DNA from: Methanosarcinales archaeon
Lineage (GTDB): Archaea; Halobacteriota; Syntropharchaeia; Alkanophagales; Methanospirareceae
DNA: 25,399 bases
Reading direction: 5' to 3'
Assembly: GCA_025464345.1 (NCBI GenBank)
Contig: JAODGP010000084.1
Coordinates: 1 to 25,399, forward strand
Both the position numbers and the translations under genes were made by a program. Positions 1-8,488 of the stretch are shown piece after piece. Numbering within the stretch: the first letter of the stretch is position 1; every line of letters starts with the position of its first letter. The notes beneath the pieces are model-generated. The model saw only the letters and a list, made by a program, of their open reading frames with translations, did not search any database and had not been told where the DNA came from.

Positions 1-34
1 GTTTTCACATACTACAACCTAATACATATAAGAA

Positions 35-742
35 ATGCCAGAACTGACCGAGGTATCACTCGTCCTGCCCGCGTACAATGAGGCGAGCCGTATACGCAGG
101 ACTGTGAATGTCGTCGCCGAGGAACTGACCGCAATCTCTCGCTCATTCGAGATCATAATAGCTGAGGATGGCTCCACCGATGGCACCGATAAGATAGCCA
201 GAGCACTCGCACGAGAACGCCACTATGTGCGTCATCTGCACAGTGATACACGATTGGGTCGCGGTAGAGCGCTGAAGCGTGCATTTAAACTCGCAAAAGG
301 TGATATTCTGGTCTATATTGACGTTGATCTCGCAACAGACATCGCGCACCTCGAAGAGCTGATTGATTACATACGTGCGGGCTATGATATAGCCACGGGC
401 TCGAGAATGCTGAAAGGTAGCGAAGTGAACCGCTCTATAACGAGATCAATCGCGAGTAAGGGCTTCAATCTCCTCACACGTGTCATATTGAACTCCTCTC
501 TGCGTGACCATCAGTGCGGGTTTAAAGCATTCAAACGCGATTCACTATTCGCTATCCTGGACGAAGTCAGGGACAACCACTGGTTCTGGGATACGGAGAT
601 ACTGATACGGGCACAGAGAGCGGGCTACCGGATCAAGGAGTTCCCGGTGCGATGGCGATCACCATCAGATACGAGGGTGGATATGCGGCGTGACGTCTTC
701 GCGATGGCATATCAGATATTCAGGCTCTGGCGGGAACTATAG
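35..742 (+). CDS. Family 2 glycosyltransferase (dolichol-phosphate sugar synthase type)
   Basis: A 235-aa GT-A fold enzyme that probably transfers a sugar from a nucleotide donor to a polyprenyl/dolichol phosphate or glycan at the cytoplasmic membrane face. Visible motifs: LPAYNEASRI (residues 11-20) at the start of the fold, AEDGSTDGT (43-51) for nucleotide binding, DVD (96-98) as the metal-binding motif, and the downstream GSRML, HQCGFKAFKR and WFWDTEILIRA blocks typical of DPM1-like archaeal GT2 proteins. No C-terminal membrane segments are present, so it is the short soluble form. The ATG at 35 gives the usual GT2 N-terminus directly before the first beta strand. It converges on the antiporter gene and overlaps it by 23 bp. 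Family is clear; donor and acceptor (N-glycan or lipid) cannot be read from sequence. Confidence 0.85.
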   Translation: MPELTEVSLVLPAYNEASRIRRTVNVVAEELTAISRSFEIIIAEDGSTDGTDKIARALARERHYVRHLHSDTRLGRGRALKRAFKLAKGDILVYIDVDLATDIAHLEELIDYIRAGYDIATGSRMLKGSEVNRSITRSIASKGFNLLTRVILNSSLRDHQCGFKAFKRDSLFAILDEVRDNHWFWDTEILIRAQRAGYRIKEFPVRWRSPSDTRVDMRRDVFAMAYQIFRLWREL

Positions 743-1907
743 ACGCTTCTCCTGCTGCTACATGCATCCTGCGGAATATCGTCGGGCATGTTATGCTCGT
801 TATCAGTGCTAACAGTATGATCGCAGATTCCATCGTCTTATCTATCAGGTTCAGCTCCAGTCCAATCGCCGCCATCGCTATTATCAGACTGAGCCGTGAC
901 GAGAGCAGGATGCCCGCTGCCACACTCTCTTTCACCGGGTGCCTGAGGATAAAGAGCAATGATGGCACTATCTTGACCGCTAAAGCGACGAGAAGTAGTT
1001 TCGGCAACAGATAAATACCACCGCTCGCCAGTGCCCATACATCAAAATGCATACCCACATTTATGAAGAATATCGGGATGAGGAACCCGTAACCGATCCC
1101 GAAGAGCTTCTGTTCCAGGACAGTACCGCCACGGAATAGTAAAGAAAGCATCACACCCGCGAGAAATGCCCCCAGTATCGCTTCCACATTCGATATCTCC
1201 GCTAAAGCTACGAATACGAGCAACAGAGCAAAGGATGCACGCACACCTATCTCTGATGGCTGGTCTGATTTGAACCACGCGGACAGCCGCTCGGGATAAT
1301 ACCAGATCGCGAGTTTACCCATATAGTATATCACGAAGAATAGCACAAATACAAGAGCGATCAGCGACATCTCCATCGTCAGCCCCTTCTTCAGATACAG
1401 CGTGTAGATCGTGATGAGCAGTACGGTGGCAAAATCGGCAATGAATGCCGACACCAGGATTGTCTGACCGTAATCGGACTTCACGAGCCCCAGCTCCCTT
1501 ATCGCCGGTACCGTCACTCCGACCGCAGAACTCGACAGCAACATAGCTGCAAATAGCCCGTATCCGGTACCAAAAACCTCTACCTCCAGCACCAGGTAGG
1601 CGGAAATGGCGATGGTGATGCAGAAAACGAAGAACCCTATGATAAATGGCTTTATACCGTATACCTCAGTGCCTGAGAAATCGAGCTCCAGACCCACGAG
1701 GAACATCAGGAATATAAGCCCGAAGTTCGCCAGGAAATCTATTATTATCTGCCCCTCCCCTGTTATTGATACGCCCAGCATACCCAGGAATATACCGCAC
1801 AGAATCTCACCAACCACCGCAGGAACGCCTATCCTGCCCGATAGAAGTGGTATTATGAATGCAAAACCCGCTATCAGCAGTAAGAGCACATTTGGACTTA
1901 TATTCAT
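720..1907 (-). CDS. Cation:proton antiporter, CPA2 (KefB/NapA-like) membrane domain
   Basis: A 395-aa integral membrane protein with about a dozen hydrophobic segments and almost no soluble tail. It resembles the Na+/H+ exchanger domain of CPA2 antiporters: the start GRIGVPAVVGEILCGIFLG matches the first conserved helices, and FLVGLELDF and LLSSSAVGVTVPAIRELG are typical of TM4-TM6. The ion (Na+ or K+ against H+) cannot be decided. KefB and KefC carry a fused TrkA-N domain; here that regulatory part is encoded separately by the gene immediately upstream, whose stop codon directly abuts this ATG. The two are therefore probably co-translated and may work as one complex. The 3' end overlaps the convergent glycosyltransferase gene. 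Confidence 0.88.
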   Translation of the reverse strand: MNISPNVLLLLIAGFAFIIPLLSGRIGVPAVVGEILCGIFLGMLGVSITGEGQIIIDFLANFGLIFLMFLVGLELDFSGTEVYGIKPFIIGFFVFCITIAISAYLVLEVEVFGTGYGLFAAMLLSSSAVGVTVPAIRELGLVKSDYGQTILVSAFIADFATVLLITIYTLYLKKGLTMEMSLIALVFVLFFVIYYMGKLAIWYYPERLSAWFKSDQPSEIGVRASFALLLVFVALAEISNVEAILGAFLAGVMLSLLFRGGTVLEQKLFGIGYGFLIPIFFINVGMHFDVWALASGGIYLLPKLLLVALAVKIVPSLLFILRHPVKESVAAGILLSSRLSLIIAMAAIGLELNLIDKTMESAIILLALITSITCPTIFRRMHVAAGEASIVPARA

Positions 1908-3059
1908 TCACACCACCGTTAATACGGAGCAGGGTGCGTTGTTTATTATCCGCTTTATAAGGTCTCCCCTGATAACGCCACTACCACGCCATGGGATCAC
2001 TGCAAGCTGGTATCTACCGCTCTTCACCTCCTTCACCACCTCTATCATCGGGTTACCCTCTATCCGATTCTCCTTTATTCGTACATTCGCCCTCGCTCCT
2101 TCTCTCTTCAGCCACTCAACGCTATCCATTACTCCCCCTCGCTCACTGAGAATGAGCAGGTCTATCTCAGCGCCGCAGAGGTGGGCTAAGAGGAGCGAAT
2201 ACCTGCAAACCGAATCAGCACTATCCTGTGAGTCTATAATTGCAAGAATGCGTTCATAATACCTGAATGTACGTGCCACAAGTACCGGGCGCGATGCGCA
2301 TCTTATCAGCTTCAGTACTATACTCCTGCCGAGCAATCTATCCATGAACCCCAGCTCCTCCTGGTCTATTATTATACAGTCAGGATAATACCTGTGCTCT
2401 TTCACACGCTCTAATATTATGCAGCCGTGATAACGCAAATGCCTCTTTATTATCTGCATCAGGTGCTCCTCCTCCATTAAAATCTGCAATCGCACACCCA
2501 GTCCCATCGCAAGCATCTCCATCGCTCTTCGATCTATGTCAGGTGAGGCAATCACCGTGAGCTCCGCTCTTGCGACCGAGGCAATGAGCAAAGCCTCTTT
2601 GAATGCCTTCTCCACCGCCTTCTCATTCAAAATAGGAACAAGAATCTTATTGAACGGTATATCTACATCCCTCGGGCACCGGATCAGGTCCAGAACGAGA
2701 TTGGCTACCAGCTTCGTGGGTAGCATTATGTACTCAACACCGAGCTCCTCAAATCGCGCCTGATCCTCGGGGTCCTCAACCCTGACTATTATCCGTGGCA
2801 CGCCGTATCGCTTCGCAATCGCTGCTGCACGGTAGTTCACATCGTCATCGCCCGTAAGTGAGATGAAAGTCCCGGCATCGTCCAGACCCACCTGCTTCAA
2901 TAACTCTTCGTCACTACCATCCCCTATCACCACCTCCACCCCGCCCAGGCGTTCCAGTTGCGCCTTCTTGGCTGGATTATTCTCTATTATTACCGCATTC
3001 GGTAGCTGAGCAGCAAGCTCTTTACCCGCTCTCCCACCACCTACTATGATTGTCTTCAT
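1908..3059 (-). CDS. RCK/TrkA-N domain protein with two Usp-like domains
   Basis: A 383-aa cytoplasmic protein that probably regulates the antiporter downstream. Residues 1-118 form an RCK/TrkA-N Rossmann domain: MKTIIVGGGRAGKELAAQL carries the nucleotide-binding glycine loop, IIENNP ends beta-2, and VVIGDGSDEELLKQVGL and ISLTGDDDVNY are family blocks. After a short linker, FNKILVPILNEKAVEKA (about 136-152) begins a universal-stress-protein-like domain. A second copy begins near YERILAIIDSQDSADS (about 268) and ends with IINNAPCSVLTVV, the typical Usp C-terminus. The glycine loop is GGGRAG rather than the usual GxGxxG, so ligand preference is uncertain. The gene ends directly against the antiporter start, implying one operon. 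Domain calls are firm; the regulatory role is inferred from adjacency. Confidence 0.8.
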   Translation of the reverse strand: MKTIIVGGGRAGKELAAQLPNAVIIENNPAKKAQLERLGGVEVVIGDGSDEELLKQVGLDDAGTFISLTGDDDVNYRAAAIAKRYGVPRIIVRVEDPEDQARFEELGVEYIMLPTKLVANLVLDLIRCPRDVDIPFNKILVPILNEKAVEKAFKEALLIASVARAELTVIASPDIDRRAMEMLAMGLGVRLQILMEEEHLMQIIKRHLRYHGCIILERVKEHRYYPDCIIIDQEELGFMDRLLGRSIVLKLIRCASRPVLVARTFRYYERILAIIDSQDSADSVCRYSLLLAHLCGAEIDLLILSERGGVMDSVEWLKREGARANVRIKENRIEGNPMIEVVKEVKSGRYQLAVIPWRGSGVIRGDLIKRIINNAPCSVLTVV

Positions 3060-3070
3060 CAGCTAAAAGC

Positions 3071-3085
3071 CCTTTAAAATATATT
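3071..3085 (-). promoter_or_regulatory. Probable TATA box for the RCK-Usp/antiporter operon
   Basis: Read on the minus strand, this stretch is AATATATTTTAAAGG, about 12-26 nt upstream of the ATG at 3059. The AT-rich core matches archaeal TATA boxes and would give a very short leader. Confidence 0.4.
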
Positions 3086-3125
3086 TGCATTGCGAAGGTT
3101 AAATAATATTGGTGAGAGGGATAAG

Positions 3126-3139
3126 CATTTATACAAACC
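3126..3139 (+). promoter_or_regulatory. Probable TATA box of trpA
   Basis: CATTTATACAAACC lies about 30-40 nt upstream of the ATG at 3166. It fits an archaeal TATA element and supports starting trpA at 3166 rather than at the TTG at 3109, which lies upstream of this element. Confidence 0.5.
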
Positions 3140-3165
3140 ACTTTCTTTACATCATTGTACCAGAA

Positions 3166-3948
3166 ATGACCCTGGCGGATAAGTTCGAGGAGCTGAGTAA
3201 ACGAGACGAGAAGGCGTTGATCGGGTTCATCACCGCTGGCTATCCCGATGTTAACGCCACGATTGAGATTGCAGATGCGCTGGTTCGTGGCGGTGTTGAC
3301 ATTCTGGAGCTCGGATTGCCGTTCTCTGACCCCATTGCCGATGGTGTCACGATACAGCGAGCGAGTGAGCGGAGTTTACGTGCTGGAATGAACACAGATG
3401 TTTATTTCAATCTCGCAGCCCGAATAAGAGGTGTGGAGAAAGTATGCCTCACATATTATAATCTCATTCTGCAGCGTGGGCTGGAACGATTCGTTGACGA
3501 TTGTGAAAGTGCGGGTATAAGTGGTATCATAGTACCCGACCTCCCGGTCGAGGAGTCAGAGCCGCTACGGGCTGTATGCAATGGATATGAGACCGATTTG
3601 ATATACCTCATAGCACCCACGACCACGGATAAGCGAATGGCTCGTATCCTCGGTTCCGCCTCGGGGTTCATATATGTTGTATCGCTGCTCGGCGTGACAG
3701 GAGCACGAGAGAGGCTTTCAGAGATGATAGAACCACTGATAACACGGATAAGGGAACACGAGTCGAGAATGAAGATCCATCTGCCACTCGCAGTCGGCTT
3801 CGGCATCTCCACGCCCGAACATGTTAAGGCGGTATGCCGGTATGGCGATGGTGCAATCGTTGGCAGTGCGATAATAAGATTGATTGAGGAGGGTGGTCTC
3901 AAGCATATAGAAGATTTTGCACGGTCTTTAAAATCTGCCACCAGATAG
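3166..3948 (+). CDS. trpA: Tryptophan synthase alpha subunit
   Basis: This subunit cleaves indole-3-glycerol phosphate to indole and glyceraldehyde 3-phosphate, the penultimate step of tryptophan synthesis, and normally pairs with TrpB. From the ATG at 3166 it is 260 aa, the usual family length. The catalytic pair is visible: Glu48 in ILELGLPFSDP and Asp59 in PIADG. Later blocks include SGIIVPDLPVEE, LIAPTTTDKR (phosphate-loop region), VSLLGVTGAR and VGFGISTPEHV. An in-frame TTG at 3109 would add 19 residues that do not resemble TrpA and would precede the TATA-like element, so I prefer 3166. No trpB lies nearby; trpD is 3.5 kb away, so the pathway genes are scattered. The next gene starts 2 nt after the stop. 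Confidence 0.95.
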   Translation: MTLADKFEELSKRDEKALIGFITAGYPDVNATIEIADALVRGGVDILELGLPFSDPIADGVTIQRASERSLRAGMNTDVYFNLAARIRGVEKVCLTYYNLILQRGLERFVDDCESAGISGIIVPDLPVEESEPLRAVCNGYETDLIYLIAPTTTDKRMARILGSASGFIYVVSLLGVTGARERLSEMIEPLITRIREHESRMKIHLPLAVGFGISTPEHVKAVCRYGDGAIVGSAIIRLIEEGGLKHIEDFARSLKSATR

Positions 3949-3950
3949 AG

Positions 3951-4499
3951 ATGCCCGATACAGGTCTACACCTCGCCATCACACTCTTCATCATCGCTTC
4001 GTGCATGAGCGGTGAAGAACTGAAGCCAGCAATCGGTTTGATACCTTTCGGGCTATTGTGCGACCTCGATTCGCTATTCGGCATACACAGAGCAACACTT
4101 CATAACGTGTTCATCATCGCTCTACCACTGATCTTCATGGCAGTACCGCAGCTCAGGGATAAGATAAAGCTGAGGTGGCTCGCTCTGGCTGATATCCTCA
4201 TCGCATCACACATATTACTGGATGCATTCTATAATGGTGTGTTCCTCTTCTATCCCCTGTCGGTGGATAATTACAATCTCAGGTTCTGGTTCGGGCTGAA
4301 CGAAGCAGGTCCCGGAATATCCTTCTCATGGTTTGTACCCGGTAATGTAGAGGAAGTGCATTACGCAGTCAAGCCCTCGCCGTCTGTGCCTGAGATAGGG
4401 ATAATAAGCAATGGGATCGAGCTCATCATACTTGTTTCTGCTATATTCTCTTTCATAATGCGATTCCTGGCACCATTCACTCGAGCCCGATCGCCGTGA
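3951..4499 (+). CDS. YdjM-like membrane-bound metal-dependent hydrolase
   Basis: A 182-aa protein with several hydrophobic segments. It resembles the YdjM/DUF457 membrane-bound metal-dependent hydrolases: GLLCDLDSLFGIHRATLHN (about 33-51) corresponds to the family's PDxDH...HRxxTHS motif, and ASHILLDAFYNGVFLFYPLS (about 85-104) to the SHxxLD...LLxPxS motif. The second Asp-His pair is altered (DLDS instead of DIDH) and THS reads LHN, so catalytic capacity is not certain. The substrate is unknown even for characterised relatives. The ATG comes 2 nt after the trpA stop, so it is probably co-transcribed with trpA, although no functional link to tryptophan is evident. The 3' end overlaps ilvN convergently by 23 bp. 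Confidence 0.6.
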   Translation: MPDTGLHLAITLFIIASCMSGEELKPAIGLIPFGLLCDLDSLFGIHRATLHNVFIIALPLIFMAVPQLRDKIKLRWLALADILIASHILLDAFYNGVFLFYPLSVDNYNLRFWFGLNEAGPGISFSWFVPGNVEEVHYAVKPSPSVPEIGIISNGIELIILVSAIFSFIMRFLAPFTRARSP

Positions 4500-4956
4500 T
4501 ACCGGTTCGAAAGAGCTGCTTCAAGCCGAAATGCCTCATCAGCTCCACGAACCGGTCTATCCGCTCTGGCTCATCTGTGAGTTCGAGTATGACCGAATCG
4601 AGCGATGCATGAACTATTCTTGCACCGTATGAGTCCGCCAGCTGCATCACTTCCGTACGTGCATCGGTATTCCTCGTATGCACCTTCATGAGGCACAAAT
4701 CACGTATAATCGAGTCGCTCTCCTTCAAATCCACCACTTTCAGCACTTCTATCAGGTTGCTCAGCTGCTTCCGCACCTTCTCCAGCTCGCTCTCCGAGCC
4801 CTTTATCGCCACTGTCATCCTCGATAGCCCTTCCTTCTCACATGGTGATACAGTAAGCGAGGAGATATTTATGCCTCGCATTGTGAACATACCGGACATC
4901 CGCGTCAGCACTCCAGGGTTATCCTCCACCAGTAAGGATATCACACGCGTCTGCAT
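4477..4956 (-). CDS. ilvN: Acetolactate synthase small (regulatory) subunit
   Basis: This regulatory subunit of acetohydroxyacid synthase binds branched-chain amino acids (classically valine) and activates the catalytic subunit. At 159 aa it has the normal IlvH/IlvN length. Residues 4-75 form an ACT domain: VISLLVEDNPGVLTRMSGMF followed by RGINISSLTVS matches the canonical effector-binding fold. Residues 80-158 make the C-terminal IlvH domain, beginning with RDLCLMKVHT and ending with FGLKQLFRTG. The start overlaps the end of ilvB by 16 bp, consistent with translational coupling and fixed stoichiometry. Whether it is valine-sensitive cannot be read directly. Confidence 0.95.
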   Translation of the reverse strand: MQTRVISLLVEDNPGVLTRMSGMFTMRGINISSLTVSPCEKEGLSRMTVAIKGSESELEKVRKQLSNLIEVLKVVDLKESDSIIRDLCLMKVHTRNTDARTEVMQLADSYGARIVHASLDSVILELTDEPERIDRFVELMRHFGLKQLFRTGITAIGLE

Positions 4957-6653
4957 CTCTCCGTTCCTATCATGCCGGTTATGCCACCACCCGGGGGTAT
5001 CATCGGCAACACCTTGTCCTCCTTCCCCACTATCATATCAAGCACCGCGGGCTTGCCTGATTCAAATGCGTTATTCAATGCCGACTTCAGGTCCTCTGGC
5101 TTCTCCACTCGCTCGGCATAGCACCCGAAAGCCTCCCCTAACTTAACGAAATCGGGCGTTATACCCAGATGGGTATGAGAATATCTCTTATCGAAGAATA
5201 ACTCCTGCCATTGCCTTACCATACCAAGATACCGGTTATCAAATATACAGACAACCACCGGGATATCGTTCTCAACGCAGGTTGCCAGGTCCTGGCAGGT
5301 CATCAGGAAGCTGCCATCACCCGCTATATCAACCACCTTCCTGTCAGGTGCTGCGACTTTGGCGCCTATGGCTGCGGGGAAGCCGAACCCCATTGTGCCC
5401 AGTCCACCGGAGGTTATGAACGTGCGTGGCTCCCTGGTCATGTAATAATGCGCTGCAAACATCTGACACTGCCCCACTTCGGTCGTTACTATGGCGTTAC
5501 CGTCCAGGATATTACTGAGCTCTTTTATCAGGATATCCGATGTTGATGAACCTGCACGCCATACATCACGTATGCAATCCTCACATGCGGAATGCATCTC
5601 TTTTATCCGCTGCAGCCACACAGTGCCCGCTCTAATCCGCTCCTTATCCAGCCATCTCAGTATGTCCGATATAGCAAGCTTCACATCGCCCACTATCGGT
5701 ATGTCAACCGTTATATTCTTGTTTATCTCCGCAGCATCAACATCCACATGTATTATGGTCGCATCAGGTGCAAACTGGTCCAGTTGCCAGCCGGTCAGCC
5801 TGTCGCTGAACCGTGTGCCGAGCGCAAGCAGGACATCACACTCGTTAAGTGCTCTATTTGCATAAATATGCCCGTGCATACCTGCCATACCGAGACATAG
5901 CGGGTGTGTCTCAGGTATCGCACCCTTACCCATCAGTGTGGTGACAACGCCCGCACCGAGCTTCTCCGCAAGAGCCCTCAATTCCTCCGACGCTCCTGAG
6001 CTTATGACACCACCTCCCGCGAGGATAACCGGGCGCTCGGCATTCACAAGTGCCTCTGCCGTTCTCTTCGTCTGTACCTTGTTCGGGATTATGTTCGGCT
6101 TATAACCCGGGAAAGTCTCCTTAGGATGCAAATCTACATCCACCCTCTTCGCCTGGACGTCCTTCGGCAGATCTATCAGAACAACACCCTTGCGTCCGGT
6201 ACTGGCGATGTAAAATGCGTTATGTATGACGCGTGGTAAATCCTCTGTTCGTGTCACCAGGAAGTTATGCTTCGTTATGGGCATTGTGATGGTGAAAGTG
6301 CTCGCCTCCTGGAACGCATTTGTCCCTATTGCAGATGTGGGGACCTGCCCGGTCAGTGCAACAATGGGTGACGAATCCATATTCGCAGTGGTCAGTCCGG
6401 TAACGAGGTTGGTGGCTCCCGGTCCAGAAGTAGCGATACAAACGCCTGTACGACCTGACACGCGGGCATAACCATCGGCGGCATGCGCTGCACACTGCTC
6501 GTGGCGCATCAGTATGTGCTTTATCGCTTCCTCGTTGTATAGCACCTCGTATAAGTCCAGCAGGGCACCGCCAGGTATGCCAAATGCCACTTCCACTCCC
6601 TCATGCTTCAACTCCTCCACCACTATCTCCGCTCCACTTATCTTCACTGTCAT
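4941..6653 (-). CDS. ilvB: Acetolactate synthase large (catalytic) subunit
   Basis: A ThDP-dependent enzyme that condenses pyruvate with pyruvate or 2-oxobutyrate, the first committed step of valine, leucine and isoleucine synthesis. It is 570 aa with the three standard domains: N-terminal PYR domain with GIPGGALLDLY and the catalytic Glu52 in MRHEQCAAHAADGYAR; a central FAD-binding domain (about 190-330) with GMAGMHGHIYANRAL; and a C-terminal ThDP-binding domain with the metal motif GDGSFLMTCQDLAT through CIFDNRYLGM (about 443-480). It overlaps ilvN by 16 bp. A good TATA box lies just upstream of its start. No unusual residues were noticed. Confidence 0.96.
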   Translation of the reverse strand: MTVKISGAEIVVEELKHEGVEVAFGIPGGALLDLYEVLYNEEAIKHILMRHEQCAAHAADGYARVSGRTGVCIATSGPGATNLVTGLTTANMDSSPIVALTGQVPTSAIGTNAFQEASTFTITMPITKHNFLVTRTEDLPRVIHNAFYIASTGRKGVVLIDLPKDVQAKRVDVDLHPKETFPGYKPNIIPNKVQTKRTAEALVNAERPVILAGGGVISSGASEELRALAEKLGAGVVTTLMGKGAIPETHPLCLGMAGMHGHIYANRALNECDVLLALGTRFSDRLTGWQLDQFAPDATIIHVDVDAAEINKNITVDIPIVGDVKLAISDILRWLDKERIRAGTVWLQRIKEMHSACEDCIRDVWRAGSSTSDILIKELSNILDGNAIVTTEVGQCQMFAAHYYMTREPRTFITSGGLGTMGFGFPAAIGAKVAAPDRKVVDIAGDGSFLMTCQDLATCVENDIPVVVCIFDNRYLGMVRQWQELFFDKRYSHTHLGITPDFVKLGEAFGCYAERVEKPEDLKSALNNAFESGKPAVLDMIVGKEDKVLPMIPPGGGITGMIGTERCRRV

Positions 6654-6673
6654 CTTTACTTACAAATGAGTCC

Positions 6674-6688
6674 CTATTTATATAACTT
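6674..6688. promoter_or_regulatory. TATA element between ilvB and the PHP gene
   Basis: The stretch CTATTTATATAACTT reads TTATATAAATAG on the minus strand, about 21-32 nt upstream of the ilvB ATG at 6653, which would give a leaderless or near-leaderless transcript. Read on the plus strand, TTTATATAA is about 40-50 nt upstream of the PHP ATG at 6728, so the same element could serve both directions. Confidence 0.5.
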
Positions 6689-6727
6689 GAATATCTGAAT
6701 ACCTTCTTCTCCACACAATAAGCGGAA

Positions 6728-7387
6728 ATGAGTAGATATGACCTGCATACGCACACGAAATATTCGATTGATGGCGTACTTGAGCCACGAGAGCTCGTGA
6801 AGCATGCTGAGAAACGGGGACTCGACGGGATTGCTGTTACAGACCACAACACGATAAGGGGTGGACTGGAAGCGAAGGCATATGAGAGCAGCAATTTCAA
6901 AGTGATTGTGGGCTCGGAGATAATGACGACACGCGGTGAGATTATAGGCTTATTCCTCCATGAAGAAGTGCGCAGTGGTGATTTCAGAGCAGTCATTGAG
7001 GAGATAAAAGCTCAGGGCGGTATAGTCATTGTGCCACATCCATTTGATACGATACGCCGTTCCGCTTTTCAGCCACGGAATGAGGATGCGGAATTCATTG
7101 ATGGTGTGGAAGGGTTCAATGCGAGGTGTATTCTCCAGAGTTACAATGATCGTGCGGTTGAATTCGCCACCAGGCATGGTCTACCGCTAACAGCGGGCAG
7201 TGACGCTCATTTCGGATGGGAGGTGGGTAATGCATATATAATTGCGAACGCAACCAGCGAGGATGAGCTGAGACGTGTGATATTGAATAACAGGATAGAA
7301 TATGCCGGTAAATTGAGCAGTCCTCTGAACCTGTGCATGACCAAACTGCTGAAGACCTGGCGGAGGATAAAGGTTGAACTGGAATGA
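6728..7387 (+). CDS. PHP-domain metal-dependent phosphoesterase
   Basis: A 219-aa polymerase-and-histidinol-phosphatase (PHP) superfamily protein of the stand-alone YciV/TrpH-like type, expected to hydrolyse a phosphoester using two or three metal ions. Metal-ligand motifs are intact: DLHTHTKYSIDG (residues 5-16), VTDHNTIRG (about 37-45), GSEIMT (about 60), VPHPFDTIRR (about 98) and TAGSDAHFG (about 156). Related bacterial enzymes act on nucleoside bisphosphates or short oligonucleotides; the archaeal substrate is unknown. It diverges from ilvB, and trpD follows after a 69-nt gap that contains its own promoter-like element, so it is probably monocistronic. Confidence 0.82.
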   Translation: MSRYDLHTHTKYSIDGVLEPRELVKHAEKRGLDGIAVTDHNTIRGGLEAKAYESSNFKVIVGSEIMTTRGEIIGLFLHEEVRSGDFRAVIEEIKAQGGIVIVPHPFDTIRRSAFQPRNEDAEFIDGVEGFNARCILQSYNDRAVEFATRHGLPLTAGSDAHFGWEVGNAYIIANATSEDELRRVILNNRIEYAGKLSSPLNLCMTKLLKTWRRIKVELE

Positions 7388-7427
7388 ATGTATGTGATGA
7401 TTTATTTTATATGGAGGTATATGCTTC

Positions 7428-7437
7428 TTTAAAAGGG
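7428..7437 (+). promoter_or_regulatory. Possible TATA box of trpD
   Basis: CTTTAAAAGG lies about 20-29 nt upstream of the trpD ATG at 7457, the distance expected for a leaderless archaeal transcript. A second AT-rich stretch (TTTTATATGG, about 7404-7413) lies further upstream and is an alternative. Confidence 0.35.
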
Positions 7438-7456
7438 GTTTTGTTTTTATAGAGAG

Positions 7457-8488
7457 ATGCTCAGAAAGTATCTGGCTAAGATAGTGGAGGGAAAAGATCT
7501 GAGTGCGGACGAAGCGGGGAGTGCGATGCACGTGATAATGGCGGGGGAAGCGGACAGGATACAGACTGCCGCATTCCTCACCGCAATGCGTATGAAAGGC
7601 GAGACCGAGGAGGAGATAGCGGCATTTGCCGGCGCCATGCGGGATATGGCATTGAAGCTCAACCCTGGAGTGGAGAAGAAGGTGGATGTATGTGGCACCG
7701 GCGGTGACGCGATAAAGACATTCAATATATCCACCACCGCCGCTTTCATCACTGCCTGCGTGGTGCCGGTAGCGAAACATGGTAACAGGTCTGTGACATC
7801 GAGCTGCGGCAGTGCGGATGTCATCGAGGAACTGGGAGCCAACCTGATGTTACCGCCGCATAGGATAGAGGAATGCATAGAGAAGGTCGGTATCGGGTTC
7901 ATGTTCGCACCATTGCATCATCCAGCGATGAAGAACGTGATGGAAGTGAGGCAGAAGCTTGGATTGAGAACGGTCTTCAACATACTCGGACCATTGACAA
8001 ATCCTGCGAATGCAACGCATCAGTTGCTCGGCGTTTACGATGCCGGATTGACAGATAAGATAGCGAAGGTGCTGCGCATACTCGGATTGAAGCGGGCACT
8101 GGTCGTACATGGCGAGCCGGGTATAGACGAGGTCTCCATCGCCGGTAAGACGAAGGTATCGCAGCTGGATGATGGAGAGCTCGAGACATACTACATAAGA
8201 CCTGAGGATTTCGGGTTACGAGTTGCGACACCGGCTGAAATCGCAGGTGGCACGAGGGAAGAGGGTGCGAAGGTGCTGAGAGCCATCCTCAGCGGTAGAG
8301 AAGCGGGTGCGAAACGCGACGTGGTCCTTTTGAATGCGGCAGCAGCGATATTCGCAGCAGAGGAGGCGGGCAGCATCTCCGAAGCGCTTGAGATAGCGGA
8401 GGATGTACTGGAATCTGGCAAGGCGGAGACGAAACTCAATGAGTTCATCAATTTTACCATTAATAAGGGGGGTGATAGAATTGGATGA
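7457..8488 (+). CDS. trpD: Anthranilate phosphoribosyltransferase
   Basis: Transfers phosphoribose from PRPP to anthranilate, the second committed step of tryptophan synthesis. It is 343 aa, the normal length. Visible signatures: the N-terminal helical domain with MRMKGETEEEIAAFAGAMR; the PRPP-binding loop VCGTGGDAIKTFNIST (about 77-92); the active-site stretch KHGNRSVTSSCGSADVIEELG (about 105-125); NILGPLTNPA (about 175-184) and HGEPGIDEVS (about 219-228). The GTGGD plus TFNIST combination separates TrpD from related pyrimidine/AMP phosphorylases. The other trp gene in the window (trpA) is not adjacent. Its 3' end overlaps the Lrp/AsnC regulator, which may be co-transcribed with it. Confidence 0.95.
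   Translation: MLRKYLAKIVEGKDLSADEAGSAMHVIMAGEADRIQTAAFLTAMRMKGETEEEIAAFAGAMRDMALKLNPGVEKKVDVCGTGGDAIKTFNISTTAAFITACVVPVAKHGNRSVTSSCGSADVIEELGANLMLPPHRIEECIEKVGIGFMFAPLHHPAMKNVMEVRQKLGLRTVFNILGPLTNPANATHQLLGVYDAGLTDKIAKVLRILGLKRALVVHGEPGIDEVSIAGKTKVSQLDDGELETYYIRPEDFGLRVATPAEIAGGTREEGAKVLRAILSGREAGAKRDVVLLNAAAAIFAAEEAGSISEALEIAEDVLESGKAETKLNEFINFTINKGGDRIG

Noticed and set aside
1606..2259. 217-codon plus-strand frame across the antiporter and RCK-Usp genes
   Set aside because: It is antisense to two well-supported genes and its sequence is Ser/Pro/Ile-rich low complexity, typical of a shadow frame.
3109..3165. Extended trpA start at TTG 3109
   Set aside because: The extra 19 residues do not match TrpA, and the start would precede the TATA-like element.
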